Positions 7,933 through 15,368 of a stretch of DNA of 63,039 bases are shown one piece after another. This DNA comes from Planctomycetota bacterium (lineage in GTDB: Bacteria > Planctomycetota > UBA8742 > UBA2392). The notes under the pieces are model-generated. The model was not told the origin of the DNA. It saw nothing but the letters and a program-made list of their open reading frames with translations, and did not search any database. The translations under genes were made by a program, and so were the position numbers. The stretch covers positions 1-63,039 of the forward strand of contig QEVF01000023.1 of NCBI GenBank assembly GCA_003576915.1, written 5' to 3'. The first letter of the stretch is position 1. Every line of letters begins with the position of its first letter.

Positions 7933-9209
7933 GATGTGGCGCCTTTCCGTCTGGCCTCGATCATCTGGAAATAGCTTTCGAGGCGGTTCTTGATGTTGGC
8001 GGCCGAGAAGTAGCGGGGGTCCACGAGGTCGCTCTCGATGAAGCCGCCGGGGCGGCCCGTGCGCTTTTCCAGCTCGCGCAGGATGAGCAGCTGGCCCGCC
8101 GAGAACGAGTTGCAGCTCTTGACGCTGTTGATCAGGAAGCCGTCGGCTGAAAAGTCATTGATGTAGCTTTCCAGCAGCGCCGTGCGCTGGGGGAAGTTCA
8201 GGTTCGTGTAGCAGCCCATGCAGTAGTCGGCCATGGTGCCCAGGGGGTCGTCGGGGTTGTGGCGGAAGCCGCGGTCATAGAGCCCGCCGACCTTGGTGTA
8301 GCTGGAGGCCACGATCACGGCGCCCTCATCGGCGAACATGCGCCAGAACTCGCGGAACGAGGTCCAGTTGGGCGGGCCCTCGATGACCAGGCGGTATTTC
8401 TCCTCGCGCATGGGGCCGTCGGGCGTGACGGGGCCCAGCTTCTGGTCGAGGCGGTCCTGCACCTCTTCGCGCAGCATCGTGTAGTAGTCCACGGCGTCCT
8501 GGGTGCCGCGGAAAGAGGTGAACATGGGCCCGATGTAATAAACGCCGCCGAACCAGGCATCGATGGGCGAGGGCCGGGCGCGGGCCGAGTTGAGCACCCA
8601 GACGAGATCATCTTCGGCGCGCACGGAGAGCTGGAGCTGCTCCTTCATGCGGTCGGGGTCGTACTTCACGCCGGAGACCCGCTCAAACTCGGGGATGACC
8701 ACGTCGCGGATCTGGTTGGATACGTACTCGCGCATTTCCTGCGTGATCTCGCCGTCGCCCTGGTAGGGCACGTGCAGCATGACCACGGGGCAGTCATATT
8801 CCTCGCGCAGCAGCTCAAACCACTTCAGGAACGTGAAACAGCCCGTATAGCTGAGCAGCAGCAGGTCCGGCTTGGGCAAGGGCTCGCCCGTGGGCCCGAT
8901 GTTGCCGGCGCGCAGCATGCCGATGTCGGTCTTCACGTAGGTGCAGACGTCCTCGGAATGGCCGGCCTTCTCCGCAATCGAGATGTACTCAGCCGACTTG
9001 CCGCGCATGCCGCTCTGGAGCGCGTTGATCTCGGGCAGCACGGGCAGCATGCCGAAGTGGTTGATCAGCTCCGTGAGGTTGCCGGGCACGAAGGTGTAGA
9101 CCACCTTCTTGCGGGTTTCCTTGACGCGGGCCAGCTCGGAGAAGTGATGGGCGATCATCTCCTTCTGCTTCTGCATGCTGGCGTCTTTTTCAGCGGTCGC
9201 GCCTTTCAT
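7929..9209 (-). CDS. bcrB: Benzoyl-CoA reductase catalytic subunit, BcrB type
   Basis: The 426-residue protein is of the 2-hydroxyglutaryl-CoA dehydratase D-component family. With BcrC it forms the heterodimer that binds benzoyl-CoA and reduces the ring. Seen motifs are YTFVPGNLTELINHFGMLPV, the Cys in SEDVCTYVKTDIG, LLSYTGCFTFLKWFELL and near the C terminus DYCMGCYTN and LINSVKSCNSFSAGQL, supplying candidate cluster cysteines. A start at 9209 (MKGATAEK) makes an exact 4-base ATGA overlap with the bcrC stop. The upstream in-frame start adds only four residues. Length fits BcrB (about 430). Confidence 0.92.
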   Translation of the reverse strand: MKGATAEKDASMQKQKEMIAHHFSELARVKETRKKVVYTFVPGNLTELINHFGMLPVLPEINALQSGMRGKSAEYISIAEKAGHSEDVCTYVKTDIGMLRAGNIGPTGEPLPKPDLLLLSYTGCFTFLKWFELLREEYDCPVVMLHVPYQGDGEITQEMREYVSNQIRDVVIPEFERVSGVKYDPDRMKEQLQLSVRAEDDLVWVLNSARARPSPIDAWFGGVYYIGPMFTSFRGTQDAVDYYTMLREEVQDRLDQKLGPVTPDGPMREEKYRLVIEGPPNWTSFREFWRMFADEGAVIVASSYTKVGGLYDRGFRHNPDDPLGTMADYCMGCYTNLNFPQRTALLESYINDFSADGFLINSVKSCNSFSAGQLLILRELEKRTGRPGGFIESDLVDPRYFSAANIKNRLESYFQMIEARRKGATS

Positions 9210-10396
9210 GCGTTCCCCCATAGTTTGAGCGCGTCGGCAAAGGTGCCGGCCTGCTCGCGGATGACCTGGAATTGGCCGGTGTCCTCGGAGTACTTGAAGG
9301 CCGTGAACGGAATGCCGGCGTCTTCGAGCGCCTTCTGAAGCATGGGCTGCTCGAGCAGCGCCGGGTCGCAGAAGCTGGGCGCCATGAAGATCACGCCGTC
9401 GGCGCGGTAGTCGCGCACGCGCTTGACGAAATCGGCGTGCTTGGTGCGGCGCTGGTCGTACTTGCTGGCCGCTGGCAGGGAGTGGTGCATGAAGCCCTGC
9501 GCCAGAGCGTCCCAGGGGTCGCCGTGAACGTCGAGGTCCTGCTCGATGAAGCGCGAGCCCAGCACGAAGTCATCATCCACCACGTAGCAGCCGGCGCGCT
9601 CGAGCGTGCGCAGCAGGCCCAGGGGAGGCTGCTCGCAGAACGCCCCCCGCACCGCCACGCGGATGTTGTCCATGCGCGGGCGACCGGCCTGGGCCGCGAG
9701 CTCCACGTACTCGTTGACCATGGCGGTGTGCTCTTCGACGGGCAGCATGTAGCCCGCGCGCAGCAGCAGGTAGTAGTCGAGGGTCGGCACTTCCCAGGGC
9801 CGGTCCCGCCTGGCGTGCAGCAGGCGGCGCAGGGCCACGCGGTTCTCGTTGTAGGCCGCCAGGGAGGCCCGCAGGCGATCATCGGTGACTTCAACGCCCG
9901 TCAGGTTGCCGATGTCGCGGGCGATCAGCTTCATCTCGCTCTTGTAAAAGCGCCCGCCCAGGGCGGTGTCGAAGTTCTGCGGCAGATCGACGTAATGAAC
10001 GTACTTGCCGGGCAGCAGCATCTTGAACATGCCCGAAAGGTTGCGGATCACGTCGCAGATGCTGGGGAAAAGGAAGCCGTCGCAGGCATCCATGCGGCCG
10101 CCCACGGCCAGCTCAATTACGCTGCGGGGCAGGTGGCAGATGTAACTCTGGAAGTAGCTGTCGCCGCGCACGATCTCGACACGGTCGGCGCCGCCCATCA
10201 GCCCCACGGGCAGCGCACCCGCGGCGTGGATGATCTCGCGCGGCACGTAAATGGGCAGAAAGCCGATGGCCTTGCGGCTGCGGCCCCGCGACTTCCACTC
10301 GGCCACGGCCTTGAGGTCGAGGTCGTCGTAGAGCGATTCGGCGCGGCGCGACAGCGCCAGCAGCCTCTCGGAGGTTTCAGCCAGCGCGGTGCTCAT
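9206..10396 (-). CDS. bcrC: Benzoyl-CoA reductase catalytic subunit, BcrC type
   Basis: The 396-residue partner of BcrB belongs to the same dehydratase D family. It has IGFLPIYVPREIIHAAGALP, the Cys-bearing YFQSYICHLPRSVIEL, GRMDACDGFLFPSICDVIRN, the C-terminal RDYRADGVIFMAPSFCDPAL and FKYSEDTGQF. These match the BcrC/BzdN pattern, whose cysteines bind [4Fe-4S] clusters for ring reduction. The ATG at 10396 gives an exact ATGA overlap with the dch stop. No ferredoxin gene precedes it, unlike the Thauera cluster, so electrons must come from a ferredoxin encoded elsewhere. Confidence 0.92.
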   Translation of the reverse strand: MSTALAETSERLLALSRRAESLYDDLDLKAVAEWKSRGRSRKAIGFLPIYVPREIIHAAGALPVGLMGGADRVEIVRGDSYFQSYICHLPRSVIELAVGGRMDACDGFLFPSICDVIRNLSGMFKMLLPGKYVHYVDLPQNFDTALGGRFYKSEMKLIARDIGNLTGVEVTDDRLRASLAAYNENRVALRRLLHARRDRPWEVPTLDYYLLLRAGYMLPVEEHTAMVNEYVELAAQAGRPRMDNIRVAVRGAFCEQPPLGLLRTLERAGCYVVDDDFVLGSRFIEQDLDVHGDPWDALAQGFMHHSLPAASKYDQRRTKHADFVKRVRDYRADGVIFMAPSFCDPALLEQPMLQKALEDAGIPFTAFKYSEDTGQFQVIREQAGTFADALKLWGNA

Positions 10397-11163
10397 GCGT
10401 TCCTCCATGCGGGCTTGCGCTTTTCCATGAACGCGGCAATGCCCTCATTGGCGTCGTGAGTCGCCATCAGGCGCTCGACGTAATCCTTCTCGAACTTCTC
10501 GAGGTTCTCCTCGAGGCACTTGTTGAGCGGGTGGCGCGCGGCTTGTGTGGCGTGCCGCAGGCTCGAGGCCGAGCACTCGAGCAGCGTGCGCCTGAACCAG
10601 GCCTGCACCTCGGCGGCCAGGTCACCGGCCGGATAGACGTGATGCACCAGACCCAGGGCGCGCAACTGCTCGCCCGTGAGTTCTTCGCCGCTGAGGATCA
10701 TGCGGTCGGCCAGGGCCTGCCCGGCCTTCTTGACCAGCAGGGCGCAGGCCACGGGCGGAAACACGCCCAGCCTGATCTCCGGCAGGCCCATGCGCGCGTC
10801 CGGCGCGGCAAAGATGAAGTGGCAGGCCAGGACAACCTCGAAGGCGCCGCCCAGGCACACGCCCTGCACGCAGGCCGCCACGGGCACAGGCGAACGCGAG
10901 ATCGTCAGGGTCAGCTTGCGCAAGGCCGCCAGGGCCTGGGGAATCTGGCTTTTGACGTGCTCTTCAACGGAGGCGCCGAAGCTGAAGTGGGGCCCCGCGC
11001 CCTCCAGCGTGATGAGCTTGACGGCGGCGTCGGCCTGGGCACGCGCCAGGGCGGCCTCAAGCTCGAGCATGACGGCGCGCGAGAACACGTTGCCCTTGGG
11101 TTTGCTCACGATCAGGCGCACCAGGGCGCCGTCAAACAGCTTTTCGGCCTGGATGTCGGGCAT
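10393..11163 (-). CDS. dch: Cyclohexa-1,5-diene-1-carbonyl-CoA hydratase
   Basis: This 256-residue crotonase-fold enzyme should add water to the dienoyl-CoA product of benzoyl-CoA reductase, giving 6-hydroxycyclohex-1-ene-1-carbonyl-CoA. Crotonase motifs are GPHFSFGASVEEH (oxyanion-hole strand), PVAACVQGVCLGGAFEVVLAC and ARMGLPEIRLGVFPP. Length and position between oah and bcrC fit Dch. The ATG at 11163 lies one base after the oah stop. The longer open frame upstream reads antisense-like leader inside oah and is rejected. Substrate specificity rests on operon context, since crotonases look alike. Confidence 0.88.
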   Translation of the reverse strand: MPDIQAEKLFDGALVRLIVSKPKGNVFSRAVMLELEAALARAQADAAVKLITLEGAGPHFSFGASVEEHVKSQIPQALAALRKLTLTISRSPVPVAACVQGVCLGGAFEVVLACHFIFAAPDARMGLPEIRLGVFPPVACALLVKKAGQALADRMILSGEELTGEQLRALGLVHHVYPAGDLAAEVQAWFRRTLLECSASSLRHATQAARHPLNKCLEENLEKFEKDYVERLMATHDANEGIAAFMEKRKPAWRNA

Positions 11164-11164
11164 G

Positions 11165-12292
11165 TCAGGCTCCCTTGGCCGCGGCCTGATACTGCGGGCT
11201 GACTTCGCGGATAAGTTCCTCTGTCCAGGGGCGGCCCTGGGCCAGTTCGCGGCGCAGGGCGATGAAGTCCACCTCGCGCCTGTCCTTGGGCCCATCGTTG
11301 AAGGCGCGGAAGCCCGCGTTGGCCTCGGTCATCATGTTCAGGGCCAGCCAGGCGCGGTTGGTCTCGCAGTTCTTCTGCCAGTGTTCGAGCTTGAACTTGC
11401 GGATGCTCTCGATCGTCTTGATGGTGCAGTCGGGCATGGTCTGGGAGAGTTTCCAGGCCATGAGCTCGACGGCTTCATCCAGCCGGCTGTGGTCGCTCTG
11501 GGCTTCCTTGAGCACCTTCTTGGCGGCCTCGAGCTCGGCGCCGGTCTTGCTTTCGCCGAACACCACGTTGCCGAACTCGTCGGCGTAGCGGTCAATGACC
11601 ACCAGCGGGTTGGCGATGAACTTTCCGTTGTGCTTGAGCACGGGAACAACTTGATTGATGAGCCCAAGGCGCAGGGCCTTGTGGGCCGAAAAGGCCTCGC
11701 ACAGCACGCAGCTGGCCATAGCGTGGCCAAAGCCGACATACAGCGGCAGGAAGTCCGTCGCGCCGCCATCCGGGGCGCTGCCGTGCTTGGGGCCGGCCTG
11801 GCCAAAGCGCGCGGTGTCGGCGGCGACACTGAAGTCCGTCGCCATGCCGATTTCCTGGCCGCCGCCGATGCGCATGCCGTTGACGCGGTTGATCACGGGC
11901 TTGTCGCAGGTGAGGATGCCCGTGACCATGTCATTGAACAGCCGCATGTACTGGCGGTACTCCTGCGGGTTGCCGGCGTAGTACTCGGCGTATTCCTTGG
12001 TGTTGCCGCCCGTGCAGAAGGCCTTGTCGCCCACGGCCGTGAAGACCACGGCCACGACGCTGCGATCGACGCTTGCCTTGCGGAAACCCAGGATGATTTC
12101 TTTGATCGCGCCCGTGGTGTAACTGTTGTACTGGGCGGGGTTATTCAGCCAGATCCAGGCGTTGTACAGGCCCGCCACGGGCCTGCCCTGCGCGTCGCGC
12201 AGCGGCTTGAGCTCGTAGCGGATTTCCTTGAAGCTGAACTGCTCCACCAGTTCGTGGTTCTTGAGGGCGGCGTTCTCGGCGCGGGGTTCCAT
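11165..12292 (-). CDS. oah: 6-oxocyclohex-1-ene-1-carbonyl-CoA hydrolase (ring cleavage)
   Basis: The 375-residue product is the crotonase-superfamily enzyme (Oah/BamA) that hydrates and hydrolytically opens the alicyclic ring to 3-hydroxypimelyl-CoA. Supporting features are the unusual crotonase length (about 375, as in Thauera Oah) and diagnostic stretches LYNAWIWLNNPAQYNSYTTG, VVFTAVGDKAFCTGGNTKEY, INRVNGMRIGGGQEIGMATD and FGQAGPKHGSAPDGGATDFL. BamA is the classic marker for anaerobic aromatic degradation. It follows had by 29 bases, and its stop is one base before the dch start. Confidence 0.94.
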   Translation of the reverse strand: MEPRAENAALKNHELVEQFSFKEIRYELKPLRDAQGRPVAGLYNAWIWLNNPAQYNSYTTGAIKEIILGFRKASVDRSVVAVVFTAVGDKAFCTGGNTKEYAEYYAGNPQEYRQYMRLFNDMVTGILTCDKPVINRVNGMRIGGGQEIGMATDFSVAADTARFGQAGPKHGSAPDGGATDFLPLYVGFGHAMASCVLCEAFSAHKALRLGLINQVVPVLKHNGKFIANPLVVIDRYADEFGNVVFGESKTGAELEAAKKVLKEAQSDHSRLDEAVELMAWKLSQTMPDCTIKTIESIRKFKLEHWQKNCETNRAWLALNMMTEANAGFRAFNDGPKDRREVDFIALRRELAQGRPWTEELIREVSPQYQAAAKGA

Positions 12293-12321
12293 GGCTTCTT
12301 CCTCGACGGGCTCGACAGGCG

Positions 12322-13380
12322 TTACTTGCCGGGCAGCAGCACGGCCCGCTCCGTCAGCTTGCCGTGATGCGCCAGGTCAAAGATCTCGTTGATCTGCGAC
12401 AGCGGGTGAGTCTTCACAAAGGGCTTGACCTGCACGCGGCCCTCCAGCACCAGCGCAATGGCCGCGGGGTAGTGTTTGGGCGCGCAGCCCCAGTTGCCGA
12501 AGCAGGCGGCGTCCAGGGCCATCAGGTTCGACAGGCGAACCTTCACGGCATCCATGGTGAACCCGACGATGGCCAGAGTGCCCCCGGGCGGAATCAGGTT
12601 GAACGCCAGTTCCTGGCCCGCAGCCGTGCCGGACATTTCAAAGACCTTCCAGCCGAAGTCAGGCAGGCCGGCTTTCTTGACGAGGTCGCGGATGGCGGCG
12701 CGGGCAGTCTTCAGGTCCTGGCCGCGCGAGTTGTAGACGTACTTTGCGCCATACTGGGCCACCCGTGCGAGCTTGGCGTCGTCGATGTCGATGGCGAACA
12801 CCGTGGCGCCCAGGGCCGCCGCAATCTGCACGCCGTAGGTGCCGATACCGCCGGTGCCCAGCACAATGGCCACCTCGCCGGCCTTGAGGTTGGCCCGCAC
12901 CATGGTCTGGTAGGGGGTGGTCACAGCGTCGGCAATCACGGAAATCTCGGCCACTTCCTGCTCGCTGAGCCGGTCCGGCAGCGGGGCCAGGGTGCGCGCC
13001 GGCACCAGCAGGTGGCTGGCAAAGCCGCCGTGACCGTCGTTGCCGGGCATGAACTGCGCCTTGCAGGTGTTCTCAAAGCCCGCCCTGCACATGGCGCACT
13101 GGCCGCAGGGCATCACGGCGGGCACAATGACCTTCCTGCCCACCAGACCCCGGTGAGCGCCGCCCGCCTGCTCCACGATGCCGCCGATCTCGTGCCCCAG
13201 CACCAGGGGCAGCGGGTGGCGCGGCTGGACCTGGCCCGTGGCAAAAGAGATGTCGGTGTGGCACACGCCGCAGCCAAAGACGCGCACCAGGGCCTGGTCG
13301 GGCCCCGGTTCGCCGAGGTCATACTCGTGGGGGGTGAGGGGCTTGCCCGCTTCGCGGCAAGCGTAGCCGAGAACTTTCAT
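12322..13380 (-). CDS. had: 6-hydroxycyclohex-1-ene-1-carbonyl-CoA dehydrogenase
   Basis: The 352-residue zinc-dependent medium-chain alcohol dehydrogenase should oxidise the 6-hydroxy intermediate to the 6-oxo compound with NAD+. It shows the catalytic zinc region CGVCHTDISF, GHEIGG, the structural zinc cysteines in CGQCAMCRAGFENTC, and the Rossmann motif VAIVLGTGGIGTYGVQIAAA followed by FAIDIDDAKL (acidic end of the strand, NAD-type). I chose the ATG at 13380 (MKVLGYACREAG). A longer frame would run into the promoter. It is the first gene of the benzoyl-CoA operon, downstream of a motif shared with the nar promoter. Confidence 0.92.
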   Translation of the reverse strand: MKVLGYACREAGKPLTPHEYDLGEPGPDQALVRVFGCGVCHTDISFATGQVQPRHPLPLVLGHEIGGIVEQAGGAHRGLVGRKVIVPAVMPCGQCAMCRAGFENTCKAQFMPGNDGHGGFASHLLVPARTLAPLPDRLSEQEVAEISVIADAVTTPYQTMVRANLKAGEVAIVLGTGGIGTYGVQIAAALGATVFAIDIDDAKLARVAQYGAKYVYNSRGQDLKTARAAIRDLVKKAGLPDFGWKVFEMSGTAAGQELAFNLIPPGGTLAIVGFTMDAVKVRLSNLMALDAACFGNWGCAPKHYPAAIALVLEGRVQVKPFVKTHPLSQINEIFDLAHHGKLTERAVLLPGK

Positions 13381-13407
13381 GGCCGAGCCTTCGGGTGCGT
13401 TTGAAGA

Positions 13408-13435
13408 AGCGTACAACTTTTGAACGGCGAGTCAA
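13408..13435 (-). promoter_or_regulatory. Candidate sigma-70 promoter of the had-bcr operon
   Basis: On the minus strand TTGACT (13435-13430) is followed after 16 bases by TACGCT (13413-13408), about 28 bases before the had ATG. The -35 box is good and the -10 box weak, which fits an activated promoter. The palindrome at 13439-13460 lies just upstream of the -35 box. Confidence 0.5.
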
Positions 13436-13438
13436 GAC

Positions 13439-13460
13439 AATCAGATAGAAATATCCGATT
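13439..13460. promoter_or_regulatory. Imperfect palindromic operator upstream of had
   Basis: AATCAGATA (13439-13447) and TATCCGATT (13452-13460) are inverted repeats with one mismatch around a GAAA spacer. The right half plus flanks (13451-13461) is the exact reverse complement of TAATCGGATAT at 33459-33469 in the promoter of the nar cluster. It overlaps the stop codon of the Rrf2 gene and abuts the had promoter. An Rrf2-type or redox regulator is the likely ligand (inference). Confidence 0.55.
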
Positions 13461-13968
13461 ATACCGGTGAATCAATGCGCACGTCGTTGCCCGCCTTGTG
13501 CTCCCGGCAGGTCGCCGCGTGGCCCGGCTCGCTGCGGTCGGGACAGGAGCAGTTCGTCTGCTCGTCACGCGGGAACTCCGCCAGCTGCTTGAGCGACGTG
13601 TTCTGGAGCTTTTCCTTGAACTTGGTGCGCAGGTCCTTCCACAACGTATGCAGCGGGCAGGCTGTCTCGTCGCTGCACTGGTCCTCGCCCATGACGCAGC
13701 CTTCCAGCTTGCTGACATCATCCAGCTCGCTGACCACGTCCCAGAGCGTGATGCTTTCGGGTTTGCGCGCCAGGCGAAAACCGCCCTGCCGCCCACGCTG
13801 CGACTCCAGGATGCCGCGCCGCGCGAGGATCTGGAGTACCTTGGCGAGGTAATGCACCTTGATGTTGAGCAGATCGGCGAGGTCATGGGCCAGCACCCAC
13901 TGGCCCGGCTCGCAGGCGCCCAGCACGGTCAGGGCGCGCAGGGCGTATTCACTGGCTTGAGAGAACAT
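13459..13968 (-). CDS. Rrf2-family transcription regulator with cysteine-rich tail
   Basis: The 169-residue protein starts with the Rrf2 winged helix (MFSQASEYALRALTVLG, VHYLAKVLQILARRGILES, RGRQGGFRLAR). A Cys cluster follows, GCVMGEDQCSDETACPLH, with C-x6-C-x5-C spacing that should hold an Fe-S cluster as in IscR/NsrR. After the normal end of the family, about 30 extra residues add NCSC and AATC, four more cysteines. Its ATG overlaps the stop of the tryptophanase-like gene by one base, so it is the last gene of the nar-ACIII cluster. It probably senses redox state, NO or cluster status, and may act on the operators at 13439-13460 and 33459-33469. Confidence 0.88.
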   Translation of the reverse strand: MFSQASEYALRALTVLGACEPGQWVLAHDLADLLNIKVHYLAKVLQILARRGILESQRGRQGGFRLARKPESITLWDVVSELDDVSKLEGCVMGEDQCSDETACPLHTLWKDLRTKFKEKLQNTSLKQLAEFPRDEQTNCSCPDRSEPGHAATCREHKAGNDVRIDSPV

Positions 13969-15365
13969 CAGCGTCCTCCTTGGGCCGGGGTTTCGGCCTT
14001 TAGGGGTTCCAGTTCGGCGGTAAACGCCCGCAAAATGGGCGACTGGCGGGTGATGTTCAGCCCCGCCAGACGGTGCCGCCGTTCAAAAACCGAGCCCACC
14101 ACCTCGCCCAGGTAATCCACGTGGCTCTGGGTATAGGTGCGGCGCGGGAAGGTCATGCGCACGAGGTCCAGCGCGGCGGGCTCGTCGTGCAGCGCCCCGG
14201 GGCGCCCGAACATCAGCGTGCCCACCTCGACGGCCCGCACCCCGCCCTCGAGGTACAGTTCGTTGACCAGGGACACGCCCGGATACTCCCAGCGCGGAAT
14301 CTGCGGCGCGAACTGCGCGGCATCAATGTAGACCGCGTGCCCGCCCGCGGGCCGCATCAGCGGCACTCCCAGCCTGTCCAGCAGGTTGAAGAAATAGCGC
14401 ACGGAGGCGAGGCGATATTCAAGGTAGCCCTCGTCCAGCACTTCCGTCAGGCCCTGGGCCAGGGCCGCCAGGTCGCGACCGGCCAGGCCGCCATAGGTGG
14501 GAAAGCCTTCCGTCAGAATCAGCAGCGAGCGTGCCTTGTCGGCCAGGGCGTCGTCGTTGAGGCAGAGCAGCCCGCCGATGTTCACCAGGCCGTCCTTCTT
14601 GCAGCTCATGGTGAAGCCGTCGGCCAGGCCGAAAATCTCCTCGGCGATCTCGCGCGCGCTGCGCGAACTCTGCCCCGGCTCCCGCTGCTTGATCAGCCAG
14701 CAGTTCTCCGCAAAGCGCGCGGCGTCAAGAAAGAACAGCTTGCCGAAGCGGTGCGCCAGCTCATGGGCGGCCTTCAGATTCGCCAGGCTCACGGGCTGGC
14801 CGCCGCCGCGGTTGTTGGTGATGGTCATGAGCACCATGGCCACCTTGTCGCCCCGGCTGCGCAGTTCGGCCTCCAGCCTGTTCAGGTCGATGTTGCCCTT
14901 GAAGGGGTGCTCGTTGCGGGGATCGCCGGCCTCGGCGATTACGAGGTCCTGGGCGACGCCGCCGAGATACTCGACGTTGGCGCGCGTGGTGTCGAAGTGG
15001 GCGTTGGCCAGCACCACGTCGCCCGGCTTCAGGGCAACAGTGAACAATATGTGCTCCGAGGCGCGGCCCTGGTGCGTGGGAATGACGTGCTTCATGCCCG
15101 TCAGGTCCCGCACCACGGCCTCAAGCTGATAGAACGACTCGCTGCCCGCGTAGGTTTCGTCGCCCGTCATCATCGCCGCCCACTGCGCGGCGCTCATGGC
15201 CCCCGTGCCGGAATCCGTCAGCAGGTCGATGGTGATCTGGCTGGCCCGCAGCTTGAACACATTGAACTTCGCGTCAGCCAGATAACGCTCGCGCTGCGGC
15301 CGCGTCGTCAGCGGCAGCGGCTCGGTCATCTTGATGCGGAAGGGTTCAATGATGGTCCTGGCCAT
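13968..15365 (-). CDS. tnaA: Tryptophanase-like PLP beta-eliminating lyase
   Basis: The 465-residue PLP enzyme aligns along its length with tryptophanase/tyrosine phenol-lyase: EPFRIKMTEPL, IDLLTDSGTGAMS, MTGDETYAGSESFYQLE, IPTHQGRASEH, the Schiff-base lysine in MSCKKDGLVNIGGLLC and FPTYGGLAGRD. ARFAENCWLIKQRE and FPTYGG follow TnaA rather than TPL. The position of the TPL specificity arginine is a valine here (VRAVEVGTLMFG), which favours tryptophan. Expected products are indole, pyruvate and ammonia. The gene starts 3 bases after the actF stop, so it is in the ACIII operon, an odd place for it. The exact substrate needs testing. Confidence 0.85.
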   Translation of the reverse strand: MARTIIEPFRIKMTEPLPLTTRPQRERYLADAKFNVFKLRASQITIDLLTDSGTGAMSAAQWAAMMTGDETYAGSESFYQLEAVVRDLTGMKHVIPTHQGRASEHILFTVALKPGDVVLANAHFDTTRANVEYLGGVAQDLVIAEAGDPRNEHPFKGNIDLNRLEAELRSRGDKVAMVLMTITNNRGGGQPVSLANLKAAHELAHRFGKLFFLDAARFAENCWLIKQREPGQSSRSAREIAEEIFGLADGFTMSCKKDGLVNIGGLLCLNDDALADKARSLLILTEGFPTYGGLAGRDLAALAQGLTEVLDEGYLEYRLASVRYFFNLLDRLGVPLMRPAGGHAVYIDAAQFAPQIPRWEYPGVSLVNELYLEGGVRAVEVGTLMFGRPGALHDEPAALDLVRMTFPRRTYTQSHVDYLGEVVGSVFERRHRLAGLNITRQSPILRAFTAELEPLKAETPAQGGR

Positions 15366-15368
15366 GGC

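Noticed and set aside
13968..15365. Tyrosine phenol-lyase instead of tryptophanase
   Set aside because: The TPL specificity arginine position is Val (VRAVEVG), and several segments match TnaA better.
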